A stretch of 64,000 nt of DNA from Macrocystis pyrifera. Its lineage: Eukaryota > Sar > Phaeophyceae > Laminariales > Laminariaceae. The notes beneath the pieces are model-generated. The model was not told the origin of the DNA. It did no database searches and saw only the letters and a program-made list of their open reading frames with translations. The stretch is from the NCBI GenBank assembly GCA_031763025.1, contig JASSKH010000002.1, positions 21,343,168-21,407,167 on the forward strand, read 5' to 3'. Position numbers and translations under genes: made by a program. Below are positions 32,066 to 43,648 of this stretch, piece after piece; position 1 is the first letter of the stretch, and the number at the start of each line of letters is the position of its first letter.

Positions 32066-34050
32066 GACAGTCCAGCAAGAGATTGAAAACAATAATATTA
32101 GTAGTCACTTAGACCACCGTGGATTTTATTGAAAACGCCCGTGCGTGCTTAGTTTTGCTCCGATCGCTAATCTGAAACAGGCTACAACCCCTAAAACAGC
32201 CACGCCGCGTGGGTTAAAGCTTCCATCTTTTTTAAAACTCGGACGGATTATCGACTTTTGTCCTCTCTAAAAAGTGTGTGGCTTCTCGGGTGGGGGGGGT
32301 ATGTTTTTTTTTTCTCCGAGGGGTTTTTCAATGGTTTCGAAACGGCCGTTTCCGATCAGTCTATTTTCCTTTTTGTGAAGAACTGAGCGCGCAGGAGAAG
32401 TACCTCCAATCTCGGATGTCGCCCTAGTTTCACGTCAAGAACGTTAGCAACACCGTGAATCTTGATTGAAAGGTACGGAAGCTACCGCCCTCTACTTGAT
32501 ATGTGCCGTGGTGGAGAGGATGTTACTACTATTATAGGGGCGCGGATCCCGGATACATACACGTCCCACGTTCCCAGAAAAAATATTTCAAACAACACCA
32601 GGTTTTGGTCGGTCCAAGAAAAATACCACCAGGGTTTCCATACAGGTATCGTGTGGTTACCTCATGAAGGGAATCTATAGCGGTAAAATGACATGCCAAA
32701 TTCCCTGTCACGAAGAGACGAGACATCGGGGTTGTGACAAATGACCTTCATGCGGCATGTATCATACGGACACTAAATAATACCAGGTATATGTCGAAAA
32801 TATAGAAATCATCGACGACGACCAAGACTGGAAGATTCGGCGTGCGTGTGCATCACCGGCACAGGGCGAAAGCACGAACAACTTACGCAGACAAGCTGTT
32901 TATTATCTTGCTCCACCGAACGATCTTGGGAGGAACACCCCCCCCCCCCCCCCCCCCCCCCCTCCCGAGTCACTTGGACAACAGAACACTTCGCCTTGTG
33001 GCTTTCTCGGCACTGGTACAGGAAGCACAGCTGCCACTTGGGTAAACTACCTCGTATCTGCAGATAGCGACCAAGTACCAATCAACATTCGTCGAACTCA
33101 AATTGCAGGTTGGATGATGAGTTCGCCGCCCCCACCACGGCGTTGCCCATCATCAACAAACAACGCGCGCCATGTAACGTCCTGGGTCCCAACACTAGCG
33201 GGACGCACAAAGTAGATGCTTTCCAGCAAACAGTTATCAAAATTTTCTTCAACATGCCGTGCAAAAGCACACGAACAGGAAGCCAACGCCAACCCTAGCA
33301 TCCATGAAGTGACAAAAAAACTCTCGTCGGCACACCACACGTGTCAAGTATTAAAACCTCCTTGCCTCACTACTTTTACGTGCGGCCGGCGAACATGTAT
33401 GTCTGCGAATACACATCGAACCTACTCCGTAGCAGACGTCGTCTGCGGCGGGTCAGCTAAGAAGTCACGAGTTGAAGGAAGTCCCCGCCCATTCCTCCAC
33501 TACCCCATTTCCCGCAAAAAGAGCTCGGCAAGCTTGCCCGAAGCACTCTTTGCGCTTGAGTTGAACGCCAGCTCCAAACGCGTTTATCTCCTCGGACGCA
33601 TCGAAGCACGCCTGGGCCCAAGCAACGAAGAGAGTGGTACAGCATCATTGTCAGCTGTCACTTTGACATGTCTTCGGAGTGACTGCTGTCTGGCGTATAC
33701 ATAAAATCAGAGACCGGGGTTTTCCTATGTGACGGAAATTGCGCGGATTGCATGTACTTTCTCGGAACGCTTAGCAACATGCCGACAGTAATTACCTTGT
33801 AGGTGATAACCTATTATCCATACTGCACGTGTTAGACTACCCGTAATACCGCTACTAGCCCGAGGATACGACACTATGAACATGAAATTCAGGCACCAGT
33901 ATATACTACGGGGTGTAGCGGCATCTTCGAACTGTGGACTACGCCAGCACACCAGGTACCAGGACCTGGCTGAACTTTGATCGACTAAAGTCAGGCGGCT
34001 ATCCCACGAGTACTGCTGTTGAACAACTCATGGCATGCATCTATTGTGTA
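32066..34050. other. Unassigned region with a C25 tract
   Basis: Contains 25 consecutive C (32938-32962). Overlapping frames on both strands (for example plus 33216-33704, minus 33098-33340) show no domain, no convincing splice framework and no neighbour evidence. A unique gene could be hidden here, but I cannot support one. Confidence 0.3.
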
Positions 34051-34126
34051 AAACTGTAAGCGAGAATATAAGGACCGTCGGAGTAAGAATATGAACAATA
34101 AAAGGTCGTTACTTTTCCGGCCATAG
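34051..34126. repeat. Hairpin-family member
   Basis: GAGAATATAAGGACCGTCGG followed by AACAATAAAAGGTCGTTACTTTTCCGG keeps the layout of the ATATAAGG...CCTTATAT hairpins at 6.5 and 29.8-30.5 kb, with poorer pairing. The rest of 34127-34715 has no recognised gene. Confidence 0.4.
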
Positions 34127-34715
34127 AGGTTGTCGGCAGTACAAGTGCCCAGCTTTGCCCGCATCCATGTACAACGATACAAGGTTTCACCAAAAAAATA
34201 TGGCTCGCAGCACTGATGCATAAGAATACTCATGCACCGGTACTCCATGCTTGCGGCCTGCCGTCGTCTCGAAGCTCCGACAACCACAGGCCGCAGCAGT
34301 GCCTCTCGGTCAGCCCGCTCTGTCTACCATACGTTGTTACACACAACAAAAGGCTCGACGACAACATCCCAACACGTGTCATATAGGTACTGTATTATAG
34401 TATGGTTCCAGGTACAACCACCAGGTGCATCGCGCAGGGACGACAGCCGTTGATCATACCAGGTAAAAAATCATGTTGTGAGTACTATGATGTGAGTCTA
34501 CTGCAGTCCACTATACGCACGAGTAATCCTTCACACCTGTACGTATGCAAGCATAGGTGCTGGTACTGCTGCTGTTGCTGCATTGCTGCTGTGTAGAACA
34601 GTTAGTACATACCAGTACGAGCAACCCACCCAACCCGCAACAAGGTCTCCGTTCAAAAAAATGTCCCCTTTCTCGAGCACCTATACTCAAAATGGTACGA
34701 ACTCGTACAGGTATC

Positions 34716-35406
34716 TTATGATAGCTGGTGAACTGCACGCTCGTATATCAAGACAAAATCACTTGGAATTATAGTGTAGATACATGTCGAAATGTAAGTA
34801 CCAGCCATATTTAGTGATGGTTCGGTAGTAGATTGAAGCTGTGATACTCGTACTAGCAGAGCCTTCACCGGGCCGTTGTACCACACCCTACCAGCGCCAG
34901 GAGCAGTATAAGAACATATTGCACCGCCGCTACCTCCACCGGGAGCGCTCGTTTCCGGCAACACGGTTCTAACATGGTGCATTGAAGTCTCCTAGCAAGC
35001 ACGTGGAAGCAACGCAGGGTACAAATTTAGGACAAGAGAACAAACACACACCTGATCGCGAAAGACGCGGCAGGTGGAACCCCCTTGCGTTCGGCGGTCG
35101 CTGATACGTCGCCAAAGGAGAAGCCCGAGATCACCGCCACCAGGCTAACCCCGTACAGACCAGGACGCGCTCTGGCAGCCGCCTTCCGCTCCTTGGAAGA
35201 CAACCCACCGGGCAATGCAACAGGGTGGCCCTGATGCTCACAAAAAGTCTGGGTGACTGCTGCTGTAGCCGCATCCAAAGCAAACTCCGGCGTCCTGGGA
35301 GCATAGTGCTCGGCAACCACCTCCAGGTGGTGGTAGATGGCAAGTTCCTCGCCGTTCTTGAACGCTTCGACGGCAACGACGTCGGGGTATGCCGGCTGCG
35401 CCATGG
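34716..35406 (-). CDS. Possible spliced gene of unknown function, minus strand
   Basis: An ATG at 35406-35404 in a good context (CACCATGGC) opens a 120-residue stretch of balanced composition: MAQPAYPDVVAVEAFKNGEE, a predicted mostly helical part (VTQTFCEHQGHPVALPGG, SSKERKAAARARPG) and a hydrophobic GLYGVSLVAVISGFSFGD. It reaches a donor-like CAG/GTGTGT near 35049. After about 55 bp an AG precedes a second coding-like stretch (34982 to about 34800) with APGGGSGGAICSYTAPG and VWYNGPVKALLVRVSQLQS. The phases of these two sites do not join cleanly, so the exon link is unproven. No family is recognised. Confidence 0.4.
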
Positions 35407-35713
35407 TGTCTGGTACGTGGTGCCACAGGCTGAAGACGTACTGCTGTCGTTTGCTCGTGTGACTAAAACCGAGGTTTGGAGGTTTTGGACCCCTGCTTGG
35501 CACCCAACCTCCTCCTCCCTATTACAACCTCTACATTCTCCTTTCAATAATGTGGGACAAATTTACTTGATGCCAGGCTTTGGCCCACTATTTTGGTTTA
35601 ATCGCGTGTGGCCCTCCACGATCCATTGGTTGCACGCGGCCTGAATATTACCCAATGGGGTTTGTTCATTCTTTTTTTATTTTTTAGTTCGATATTTTTT
35701 TAGTGATTACTTA

Positions 35714-36475
35714 GGGTGTGTCTAAACAGAATCGAAATCGAAAATCGAAAATCGAATTGATAATAAACAAGGCGCTGATTGGTCCCTGGTCAAAACATGT
35801 TCCCCTTCGTTTTTTAGGTTCCGAAAAAATGAACGATTTACAACCCATTGCCAAAATCAAAAAGTTGACGGCTGGGAATCGAAAAGGAAATCGAAAGCAC
35901 GAACAGCAACAATTCAGCTCGTCCTACTGGTCAGCGCAGCCACGTCAAAATATCACATCAGGACCGCCGTACACAGCATCCAACCCACAGCTAGCACGAC
36001 AACTTAGCTGCATCGACCCCCCGTAAACAGCCAGCAGGCGAACCACAACACCAGCCCCGACGTTCTCGCGCCTTTGTTTCCCGGCGTTCGAGCCAGAGCG
36101 AGCATAGTTTGAGGAAAATTCAGGATGATGCCCTCGAGAACGAGGTCGGAAGTTCGTTCTCAGTATAATTTCAAGTTTGATCTCGGGGCGTCAACGTTGG
36201 ACGCGCCACCACCTCCATGGGAGGCCCAACGACCTCCCGGAATCGAATTGCCGTCGCGTTTGCCTGCTTGTGTGGTGGATCTGTGTTACCGAGCGCTAGA
36301 TTGCCGGTATGTGTGCACAGATGCGAACGGCCTAGTAGGTTGTGCTCTCCGTTGCTTTTTGCCTCGACTTCTATTTTCACTTTTCGATTCTGTTTAGACA
36401 CATCGGCATATTTTTATCGAAATCGAAACGAATTCGATTTTCGATTGAGCTTTTCGATTCTGTTTAGACACACCC
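35714..36475. mobile_element. PIF/Harbinger-like MITE, 762 bp
   Basis: Terminal inverted repeats GGGTGTGTCTAAACAGAATC plus GAAA (35714-35737 and the complement ending at 36475), flanked by TTA on both sides (35711-35713, 36476-36478). GGG ends and a TTA/TAA 3-bp duplication are typical of PIF/Harbinger MITEs. Subterminal (A)TCGAAAATCG repeats occur inside both ends, and an extra inward copy of the right terminus lies at about 36380-36404. No transposase is encoded. Confidence 0.85.
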
Positions 36476-36803
36476 TTAGCGGGTTCTGTATGGGTTACGC
36501 GGACGTCGAAAAATACGATGTAATTGACATGAGTCCAATATTTAGATACCTGGTGAACAAGAAGAGAGCTCGCACCCGAGATCATTCTCACACAGTTCGA
36601 CGAGCACAGCAATCTCAAACGGGAAGCGCGCGACCTCAGCTGACCAGTGAACTACGTGAGAAAGAGCAAAACCTTCCTGAAAAATTGAAGGTCATCTACC
36701 AGAATTTCCGTAGTTTCTCCCGCCCACCCACCCCTTTTCTTTCCAAGGTGGAGGAAAGGACTTGCTACGAAGAAACAACATTCTGTTAATCTAAATACTC
36801 TCA
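36476..36803. other. Spacer between MITE and solo DIRS terminus
   Basis: An open plus frame passes out of the MITE to 36789. Its last 100 codons (for example REKEQNLPEKLKVIYQNFRS) look protein-like, but no start, domain or second copy supports a gene. Confidence 0.25.
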
Positions 36804-37073
36804 GGAGTTGGAATGGTCGAAGACCATTTGGGGTACTCGGTCGTCCGAGACCTCACAGTAGGCCCTAGTCGAGGGGGCCCAAGGGAGGGAGTAATAGGAC
36901 TATTACATGGAGTAATAGAGAGGACTATTGCATGGAGTAACAGAGAGGACTATTACATGGAGTAATAGAGAGGACTATTACATGGAGTAACAGGGCTGTT
37001 ACACGGAGAAAACTCCCTCCCACGTCTCTCAGACAAAAAGAATAACAACCCAATTCGAAAGATAAAACAACAA
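36804..37073. mobile_element. Solo copy of the DIRS-like terminal region
   Basis: Matches 28681-28962 from GGAGTTGGAATGG through the CTCGGTCGTCCGAG hairpin to CAACCCAATTCGAAAGATAA. It has about one more 28-bp minisatellite unit (GAGGACTATTACATGGAGTA). No element body is next to it. Confidence 0.8.
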
Positions 37074-37719
37074 AAGAAGCGTTTTGGTGGAGGAAGCAAG
37101 ATTCGTGATTACCTATCGCTATTAATAACATATGTTACCGCAAAGTTATCGGCGAGAGGAAACTGCCATCTCCGCACAAAACACGCAAGCAATAGCGGAT
37201 GCTTGCCACAGCAATTCGCCGAGTTGATTGGTAAGCAGCGGCCTCAAGCAGTAGCTGCGATCTGCAGGAGAACGCGCGGGTGCAGCGAACAATGGTATGT
37301 GGTCATCAGATGTACACACCAGCGTCTAACATTTCCAGCTTGACTTACCTGGTCAAGCACCACCGTACGCATCGTCGAGATCGCAACCTGTCCCCCAGCC
37401 TCAGGACCATCGAAGCACGTAGCTGGGAAAGAGGATCAAGCGCCGCCCGGTCCCGTCTCCAAGGGTCCTGCATCATCCCGTCTCAGGCGTCAGCAGCCCG
37501 AAGCTTGTCTGAGACAATAGTATTAACAGCAATGCAACGAACAGCCAAAACGAACAACGTCTCTGCTGGGACCAATGGGAATGACTAGGACAATGGGAAT
37601 GACTCACAGGGGACGTTTAAGCCCATCCCCCTGTAGCGAGAGGTACGTGTAAAAATGGCGTTCATTGTGTGTAGGCGTTACTGACCGGGGATAACATAAC
37701 TGAGCTCCCAGAGTGCAGA
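37074..37719. other. Spacer before the 6.8-kb duplication
   Basis: Unique sequence. The plus frame at 37280-37588 matches nothing I recognise. It ends at the left breakpoint of the duplication. Confidence 0.35.
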
Positions 37720-37756
37720 GGGCACGGCACTGGGCCTATAGGTCGGGTGGGAATCT

Positions 37757-37853
37757 TAAAGTCGGCGCACTCTCATTGGTCAAACCGTATATATATTTAC
37801 GATTTACCGAGCGAGATTAAAGTACGGGTTTTAAAGTCGGCGCATGTCATTGG
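37757..37853 (+). promoter_or_regulatory. Putative promoter with paired boxes and TATA
   Basis: TTAAAGTCGGCGCA followed by TCATTGG occurs twice, 75 bp apart (37756 and 37831). Between them lies TATATATAT (37789-37797). ATTGG is an inverted CCAAT box. The first candidate start codon (37844) overlaps the second box. Unit 2 repeats this exactly (about 44564-44661). Confidence 0.4.
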
Positions 37854-37990
37854 CCAAGCGTCCGAAATCACCCCGAAATCACTGGACTGTCACGTTTCGT
37901 GTACGAGCCGCACTTTCCTCGCGGCGCCAGCACATCATCAGCACAAGAGCAGTAGCAGCAGCAGCACAGCAGCAGCAGAACAGCAGCAGC

Positions 37991-38023
<33 letters not shown>

Positions 38024-38199
38024 CAGCGCTCTCCGTGTCAGGCTTCAGACGCCGCAGAGGAGAAGCAGTGCCAGGAGGAGTACCAACAGCCGCCAGCAGC
38101 AGCACTCTCAAAGCAGTCGACTTCAAGGGGAAGGCCGTGCTATTATACTACAGCAGTAGAGAGAAGCACCAGTGCCTGCACCAACGACAGCAAGCAGCG

Positions 38200-38230
<31 letters not shown>

Positions 38231-41164
38231 CAGCAACAAACAACCACATCAGCAGACCAGGCAGCGGTAGCAGCAGGGAGCAACCTATCAGACAGCTCGA
38301 GCTCTCCTACGAGACCAGGCTCAAGATCTACGGGGGCAACGGCTTGAAGCCGCCCATTCGGTTGTATTCACAGGTGAACTGCAGGTTGTATTACTCTGTT
38401 TTTATGTTGCACGCTTGACCCAGCAGCCAGAGAACAGCAAAACAACCACCAACTTAGCAATGTTATGACGGTGGTCAAGAGCAGACTTGCCTGTTTCGTC
38501 AGAACCAGTGATGCAGTTTGTCTTTCTACAACTCGACATCGCCTGTACCGGTCGTCCGTCGTCCGTCTCGCTTGTTGAACCCATCCCCAGATGACTCCTG
38601 TACTGACCGCCCAATGCTTCAGGAGGCAACGGAGGCAACGGGAATCAGTACATGGAGAACGAGCTGATCGTCGTGATCCAGCCGGCCCGTCTTCTCCAAA
38701 AGCTAGAGATGGAGTCCCTGCCGAGTATTGTGTTCGCCCCCCCGCCGCCGCCGATGTTGTTCATGCCCTTCGTAAGAGCGACCAGCCGTGTGGAAAAGGA
38801 GGAGGTTCTTGGTGTGGACGCGGGTGGGAGACGGTCGATTCGGGGAGTAAAAAGGGGCGGCCATTAATGCACCCCCCTAGCACGGCACGCCCTTCCTCTC
38901 CCACATGCAGAGGGTCCCTTCTGGGTTCACAAAGGAGACGTTCCCTACTGCTCTCGAGGGTCGATCAAGGTGAGCGTAGCCAACCGCGACAAATAACATC
39001 TTGGTACGTTTTTTCCTGTGTCCCTTTTTTTTTGGCAGGAGTACCTGCACTCTTTTTTTTGTCTTTGCACCAACTTGCACGGCGACCGCCTTTCTTTCTG
39101 CTCAATGCCCCCCCTGCGCTGACTAGTACCACCATCAAAGCGGATGCTGCGCAGGTTTTTTAACAACTGCGGCGTAGAAGCGGCGAATACCTTGTACTTG
39201 CACCCGCTCGCCAAGTTGAAATTGGTAGCATACTCGTCGCGATAACACGCCGCTATGACGGCATGCCTGCTGGAGAAACAATTGCCGAACAGCGCCATTC
39301 CGTTCTCCCGCTGCACGAGCGCTCGTCTCAACGACACAAAACAGGACTAAGGTTATATGATCCCTCCACCTCGGTCGTTCTGTGCAAAGTGTGCCATCTC
39401 CTCGCCTCTGCGTTCCCTGAACCTGAGGACCTGGCGCCTGGTTTGAAATATATGGAGGAAAATAGAAAATACGGTCGCCGGTCAAAGCTCTATCATCGAA
39501 TATGTCGGTACTGCAATACGTAACCGCAACGCCCAGCGCCCCTCGAGTGCTACACACAGAAGTACCCTCGTCCTTCTCGCCCTCGTCCACGCCCCTCTGC
39601 GCGAAACAGATCTCGTCTACGCCCTATCGGCAAAACAGGTGTGTCTGTACAGCATCAGCTACTCTCCCCGCGAGTGAAGCTCTCTGTCACGGCGAAGCTC
39701 GGACGCAGCTGGTCGGGCTGTGGGGAGGGGTCACGATCATGAGGGAACATTACTAGGTGCTTTCGCCCGTTACGCCAGGTCGCCGCCAATACCTGTGTGA
39801 TGAAAGGCCGGGCAAGCGACGAGCAAGCGTTGCACGGAACGACATGCGGTATCCACTGCCGCAGGCCAGGGCACAGCGCCCCGAACCGGCGCCCAACCAG
39901 GAAATCGCAGCGAACGGTGACGAGGGGTTTGATGCAGCCGTAGAGGCGAGCGTGCTGCTCAGGAAGGAGGAGGGTTTCTTGAGGGAGGGGTGGGGGGGGG
40001 GGGGGGGGGGGTACGCCAAGACAAAACACGGCCAGAGTCTGCTCAACCTGCCTCTTCGATGATTTAGCGTTGCGGGGCGTATATATCATCCGCAGGCGGA
40101 ATCTTATAAGCCACCGCTGGACGATGGTGCGGAGGCAATGGCGACTTCAACAACGAGGACCTTCCTACCGGGAACACCGCGAAAGAAGCAGGTGAGTCAA
40201 TGGTTGTTTGCTGGGGCTCTAACGTGAGGATGGCATGCGTGTAAACATTCTACTTTTTTGCGTATGGTGGAGTCTGACACTTCTGATGCTAGCGAACGAT
40301 ATTGTGTAGCCCTTGCGTGTGATTGAGACTTCGGTTTCACTGTCCTATACGCTCATCTGGCGTGGACCGCATAATTTTTGAACCAATTGCCAGATAATTC
40401 TGATGCCGGAGGTGGCGACGCTGCAGGTGGAACCAGAGCAGGCACCAAGTGGATCGGTCTCGCCCTTGGTCTGGACGACAAAGTCGCGGGTCTAATGCGA
40501 CCAGACGACAGGGATATACAGGTGAGCGGCGGGTGTAGATGCTTGTATAACTATCGAAACGACATGTAGAGGCTTGTTCACTTCGGTGCGTGTGTTGGCA
40601 GCCTGCTCGCGGTTACGAATTGTGCTAAGGCAAGGGGAGTACTCTTGTTGGCAGGGAGATGGCTAGCTAGTTTTCTTGGAAAAATAGATAGCAGTACTAA
40701 TGTAGTAATACAACTTCTATAATGTGATATGTAAACTGGGTCAAATGCGCGTACCTTTCGGATGTACAAGATTGGCTGCTCACTAAAATCGGCGGGAACG
40801 CTTCGAAGTCGTTTTCGGGCCACAACCAATCACCGCTGTTGCGGCTACACTATTCTTGCCTTCTGGTTGCGTCATATATTCTTAGCTACCGCCGGTATCT
40901 TTGCACCCTCTTCGTCTTTTCCACCAACAGGAAGATAGCTAGCCAACTACAAAGCTATGCTTCGGTGTCTGCGAAACGCGCATGACTCCCGATCATGAAA
41001 ATCGCCGCGGGGTCGTCAGGGGGATGATGCAGCAAGCACCGCCCAAAGGTTTAAGCACTGCCGTGGCCACGCCTCGAATGTTTACTCCCAACCCCTCAAT
41101 GCGGGATTCGTTGGCGGCACCCATCGTCGCGGCCGGGACGGTGGAGGCAGGGGTGGAGATGTGA
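37844..41164 (+). CDS. Putative multi-exon gene of unknown function, unit 1
   Basis: The start is a CAG-array region read as Gln/Ser-rich (MSLAKRPKSPRNHW from 37844, or the frame ending IYGGNGLKPPIRLYSQ at donor CAG/GTGAAC, 38373). Later coding-like pieces are ENELIVVIQPARLLQKLEME (about 38656), a 69-bp intron 38970-39038 (AAG/GTGAGC ... TTTGGCAG), a stretch with CKVC and HRICRYC (39263-39523), QRPEPAPNQEIAANGDEGFD (about 39880), an exon 40068-40191 ending FLPGTPRKKQ/GTGAGT, an exon 40394-40521 (GTKWIGLALGLDDKVAGLMR/GTGAGC) and a last piece 40943-41164. Not all phases agree, so one or more boundaries are wrong. No family is recognised; the cysteine/histidine pattern could be a zinc ribbon. 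Confidence 0.35.
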
Positions 41165-41499
41165 ATCCTCGCCTTGTGGGTAGATATCGCCAGGGGGGGG
41201 GTGGGCGGAGGGAATGGCGGTCGTACACCGATGGAGAATTCCGGAAGTTGCCAGGAATGCGCACAACGCAAGGGTGGATGGTCTCAGATCGACCCTGGAC
41301 CCATTTTTGGACGAGCAAGGACGTATCGTGCCTGCTGACCCTCGCCCTGAGAAGGAAAACGAACGCAGAGGAAAATTGAGTTTCCTCCTTGCAAGTTCCC
41401 ATTGGTCCGTGGGTCGTACGAGGAATTTAAATATGGCTGTCGTGGTCGCAGAGGCGATTGTCTTTAGTTGCCACTGACGTTAAACATGGACTAACGTGC

Positions 41500-42820
41500 A
41501 GGGTTTAGTGTAGCCCTGGCTGCTGCTGAAAATACGTTTTTCGATTGAAATCGTCTACCAGGTACTTGTTAAGGAACGTCTCGGCGTTTTCCGTGTATTG
41601 CAATATGTTTTCTTGGAGAAGGCCGAGGGCGACGTAGATCTGCGTTGTATGTGTTGTCTAAAATGCAGTGAACTTCGTCATTATATCACCAGACAACTCT
41701 CCATGTATCCGTGTTTAACATAGTGGTATATTTTACGAGATACCACTTCCTTCGGACACGTTGCGGTGAGTATCTCATGTACGTGTGATCGTTCTGTGTC
41801 GTCCGAGATAAAATTCTAGAGCAGCTATTAATAGCTGCAGTCGTACATAATGTTTTTTCTTGTTTTTCGTTGCCTATATTTGTGACGACACCCCCACAAC
41901 CCTTCATCTGCATCAAATATATCTGCACTGCCAGTCTATGTGGAAAGTACCAGGTATTCCAACGTGAAAAATCGTTTTGCAATCGGATTTTATCTCGAGC
42001 GGATATGCACTATTACTTGAAGTCGACTTTTGACGTTAAACAACAGAATCTTGCCCTCTATATACCAGAACACAGGTAAAGGAGCCCACTGTAAAAGTAA
42101 ATGACAGGAAAATAAGAAGTTTGACAGCGGTTGTACTGAAGTCAGTATAGAACGTAACTTTCCCGAATAAGAAATTCGGGCGAGACCAGCATCCCTGCTT
42201 CTTTTTTTTTCCTCACTATTATCAAGTGTTTTGTAGTGTACTTCGCCCAAGAAAAACGTTTACATAGCCAAAAACGCCCGTTATAAAGATTTTGTGCAAA
42301 TATCGCTGAACCTACCTATAGAGGTTATTTTATTGTTTTGTCAGGGGGGGGGCTAACATCGCTCAGGCTTGAAGGGTTCGTTTCTTAGGGCGAAGCTTGG
42401 AGAGGGCCAGATGGCTGTAAACCGTAGATGGTGCATTTGTGTGCGTTGTGTCGTTAAATGCTGTGAGTTTTGATAAATTCAAGATATGTGTTGTAAACGA
42501 GTCGAATAAAATGAGAATCCCGGTACACAAGAGTTCGGTGAATCGTGTTTGGTCGTTACTTATCACGACATCCTTTCATTCTATAGAGTTGTCAGTAGGT
42601 CGCTGATGTCGCACTTATTACGTTTAAATCTTTGAGGTTGCCTACTTTGACCGCACCGCCTCTACAACACATTACCTTCAACAAAACACCCACCCAACCA
42701 CTTCATCCGAATAGTGCCAAAGATTGAAACGTAAAAAACCGCTTGTCAATCGGACCTTATCTCGAAGAGCTACCTACCATTACTTGAAATCGACTTATAT
42801 CGCTGTGAAAGTTTTTCTGC
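41500..42820. repeat. Two diverged internal copies within the unit
   Basis: 41640-42050 and 42440-42810 share an order of motifs: TGTTGTCTAAAATGCAGTGA against TGTGTCGTTAAATGCTGTGA, CAACCCTTCATC against CAACCACTTCATC, and CAATCGGATTTTATCTCGAG...ATTACTTGAAGTCGACTT against CAATCGGACCTTATCTCGA...ATTACTTGAAATCGACTT. This suggests an old duplication next to the LINE fragment. It is also present in unit 2. Confidence 0.5.
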
Positions 42821-42889
42821 TCTTCTGTCATGACACCATGATGAACACAAGGGAAACAGAGTACTTGTACTGGTCCGGAACTGTACGAT

Positions 42890-43648
42890 AGGACGAACGC
42901 ACCGCTTAGTCTGAAAGTCCGGATGCTGAAGGCCGAGGTGATTGAGACCTTGCTGTACGGTTGCGTGACGTGGACCCTCAATGCGGACCACTTCGCCAAG
43001 CTTCGATCAGCCCACCACGAAGTCCTTCTGCGAGTCATTGGTTTCCAGCGCCGACTACGCACCGACCACACCACCCTCTCGTATGCGAAGGCGCTCAGGA
43101 TAACACGATGCGAAAGTATCGAAACGACCATCCGTAAACGGCGACTCTTCTTTGCGGGGGCTGTGGTGCGGCAACACGAGGGGCGATTGCCCAGTCGGTT
43201 GATGTTCGGGACGATCGCTGGTGGGGGGAGCCCGAAACCAGGCGGGCAGCCTAAGACTTGGCCTAGGGCAATTGCTGAGGACCTTAGAGTGTTCAAAGCC
43301 TCAGAGGGATCAACGGAAGACTCCCCCTTAGTCTTTGGAGTTGGGACCGCACTGTGGCCCGCTGCAGCAAAACAGACGGGAAAGTGGTACCGGGGAATCC
43401 TCGAAGCAGCTGAACAGTTCATGGGCAGGTGGCACGAGGCTGAGGCAAAGCTGAGTAGACAGCGCCGTGCATCCGCTGCAGGTAGTGTTAGAGGGAATGG
43501 GGGGAGGGGTAACAGCAGGAGGGGTAGAGGGAACACCGTACAAGTGTATAGGGGCAGGGGGGGGAACAGGAGGAGTAGAAGGGAAACCGCGGTAGAAGAG
43601 AGTAGCAGAGAGACCGCAGATAGGGTAGCAAGGTACCAGGCCGACTAA
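42890..43648 (+). pseudogene. LINE-type reverse transcriptase, C-terminal fragment, unit 1
   Basis: A 241-residue open frame from the ATG at 42923, with homology starting slightly upstream. VIETLLYGCVTWTLNADHFA, then LRSAHHEVLLRVIGFQRRLR and IRKRRLFFAGAVVRQHEGRL match the typical C-terminal part of non-LTR endonuclease/RT proteins (TLLYG.E.W, H...LR.I.G, RRL.W.GH..R). The palm, fingers and endonuclease are absent, as in a 5'-truncated insertion. The last 60 residues are an Arg/Gly-rich low-complexity tail (RGNGGRGNSRRGRG), unusual for the family. A TAA ends it at 43648. Confidence 0.8.

Noticed and set aside
36217-36789. 190-codon frame across the MITE
   Set aside because: It starts inside the MITE and crosses the right TIR; no domain or conserved copy.
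37747-38418. 224-codon frame MGILKSAHSHW...
   Set aside because: Its start lies upstream of and across the TATA-like motif and the frame is not maintained in the duplicate copy; only the downstream part may be coding.
39135-39590. 151-codon minus-strand frame (also 45936-46391)
   Set aside because: Opposite strand to the CKVC...HRICRYC frame, with no splice signals of its own and no domain.
42757-43536. 259-codon minus-strand frame (also 49554-50333)
   Set aside because: Shadow of the LINE RT fragment, which has clear family motifs on the plus strand.
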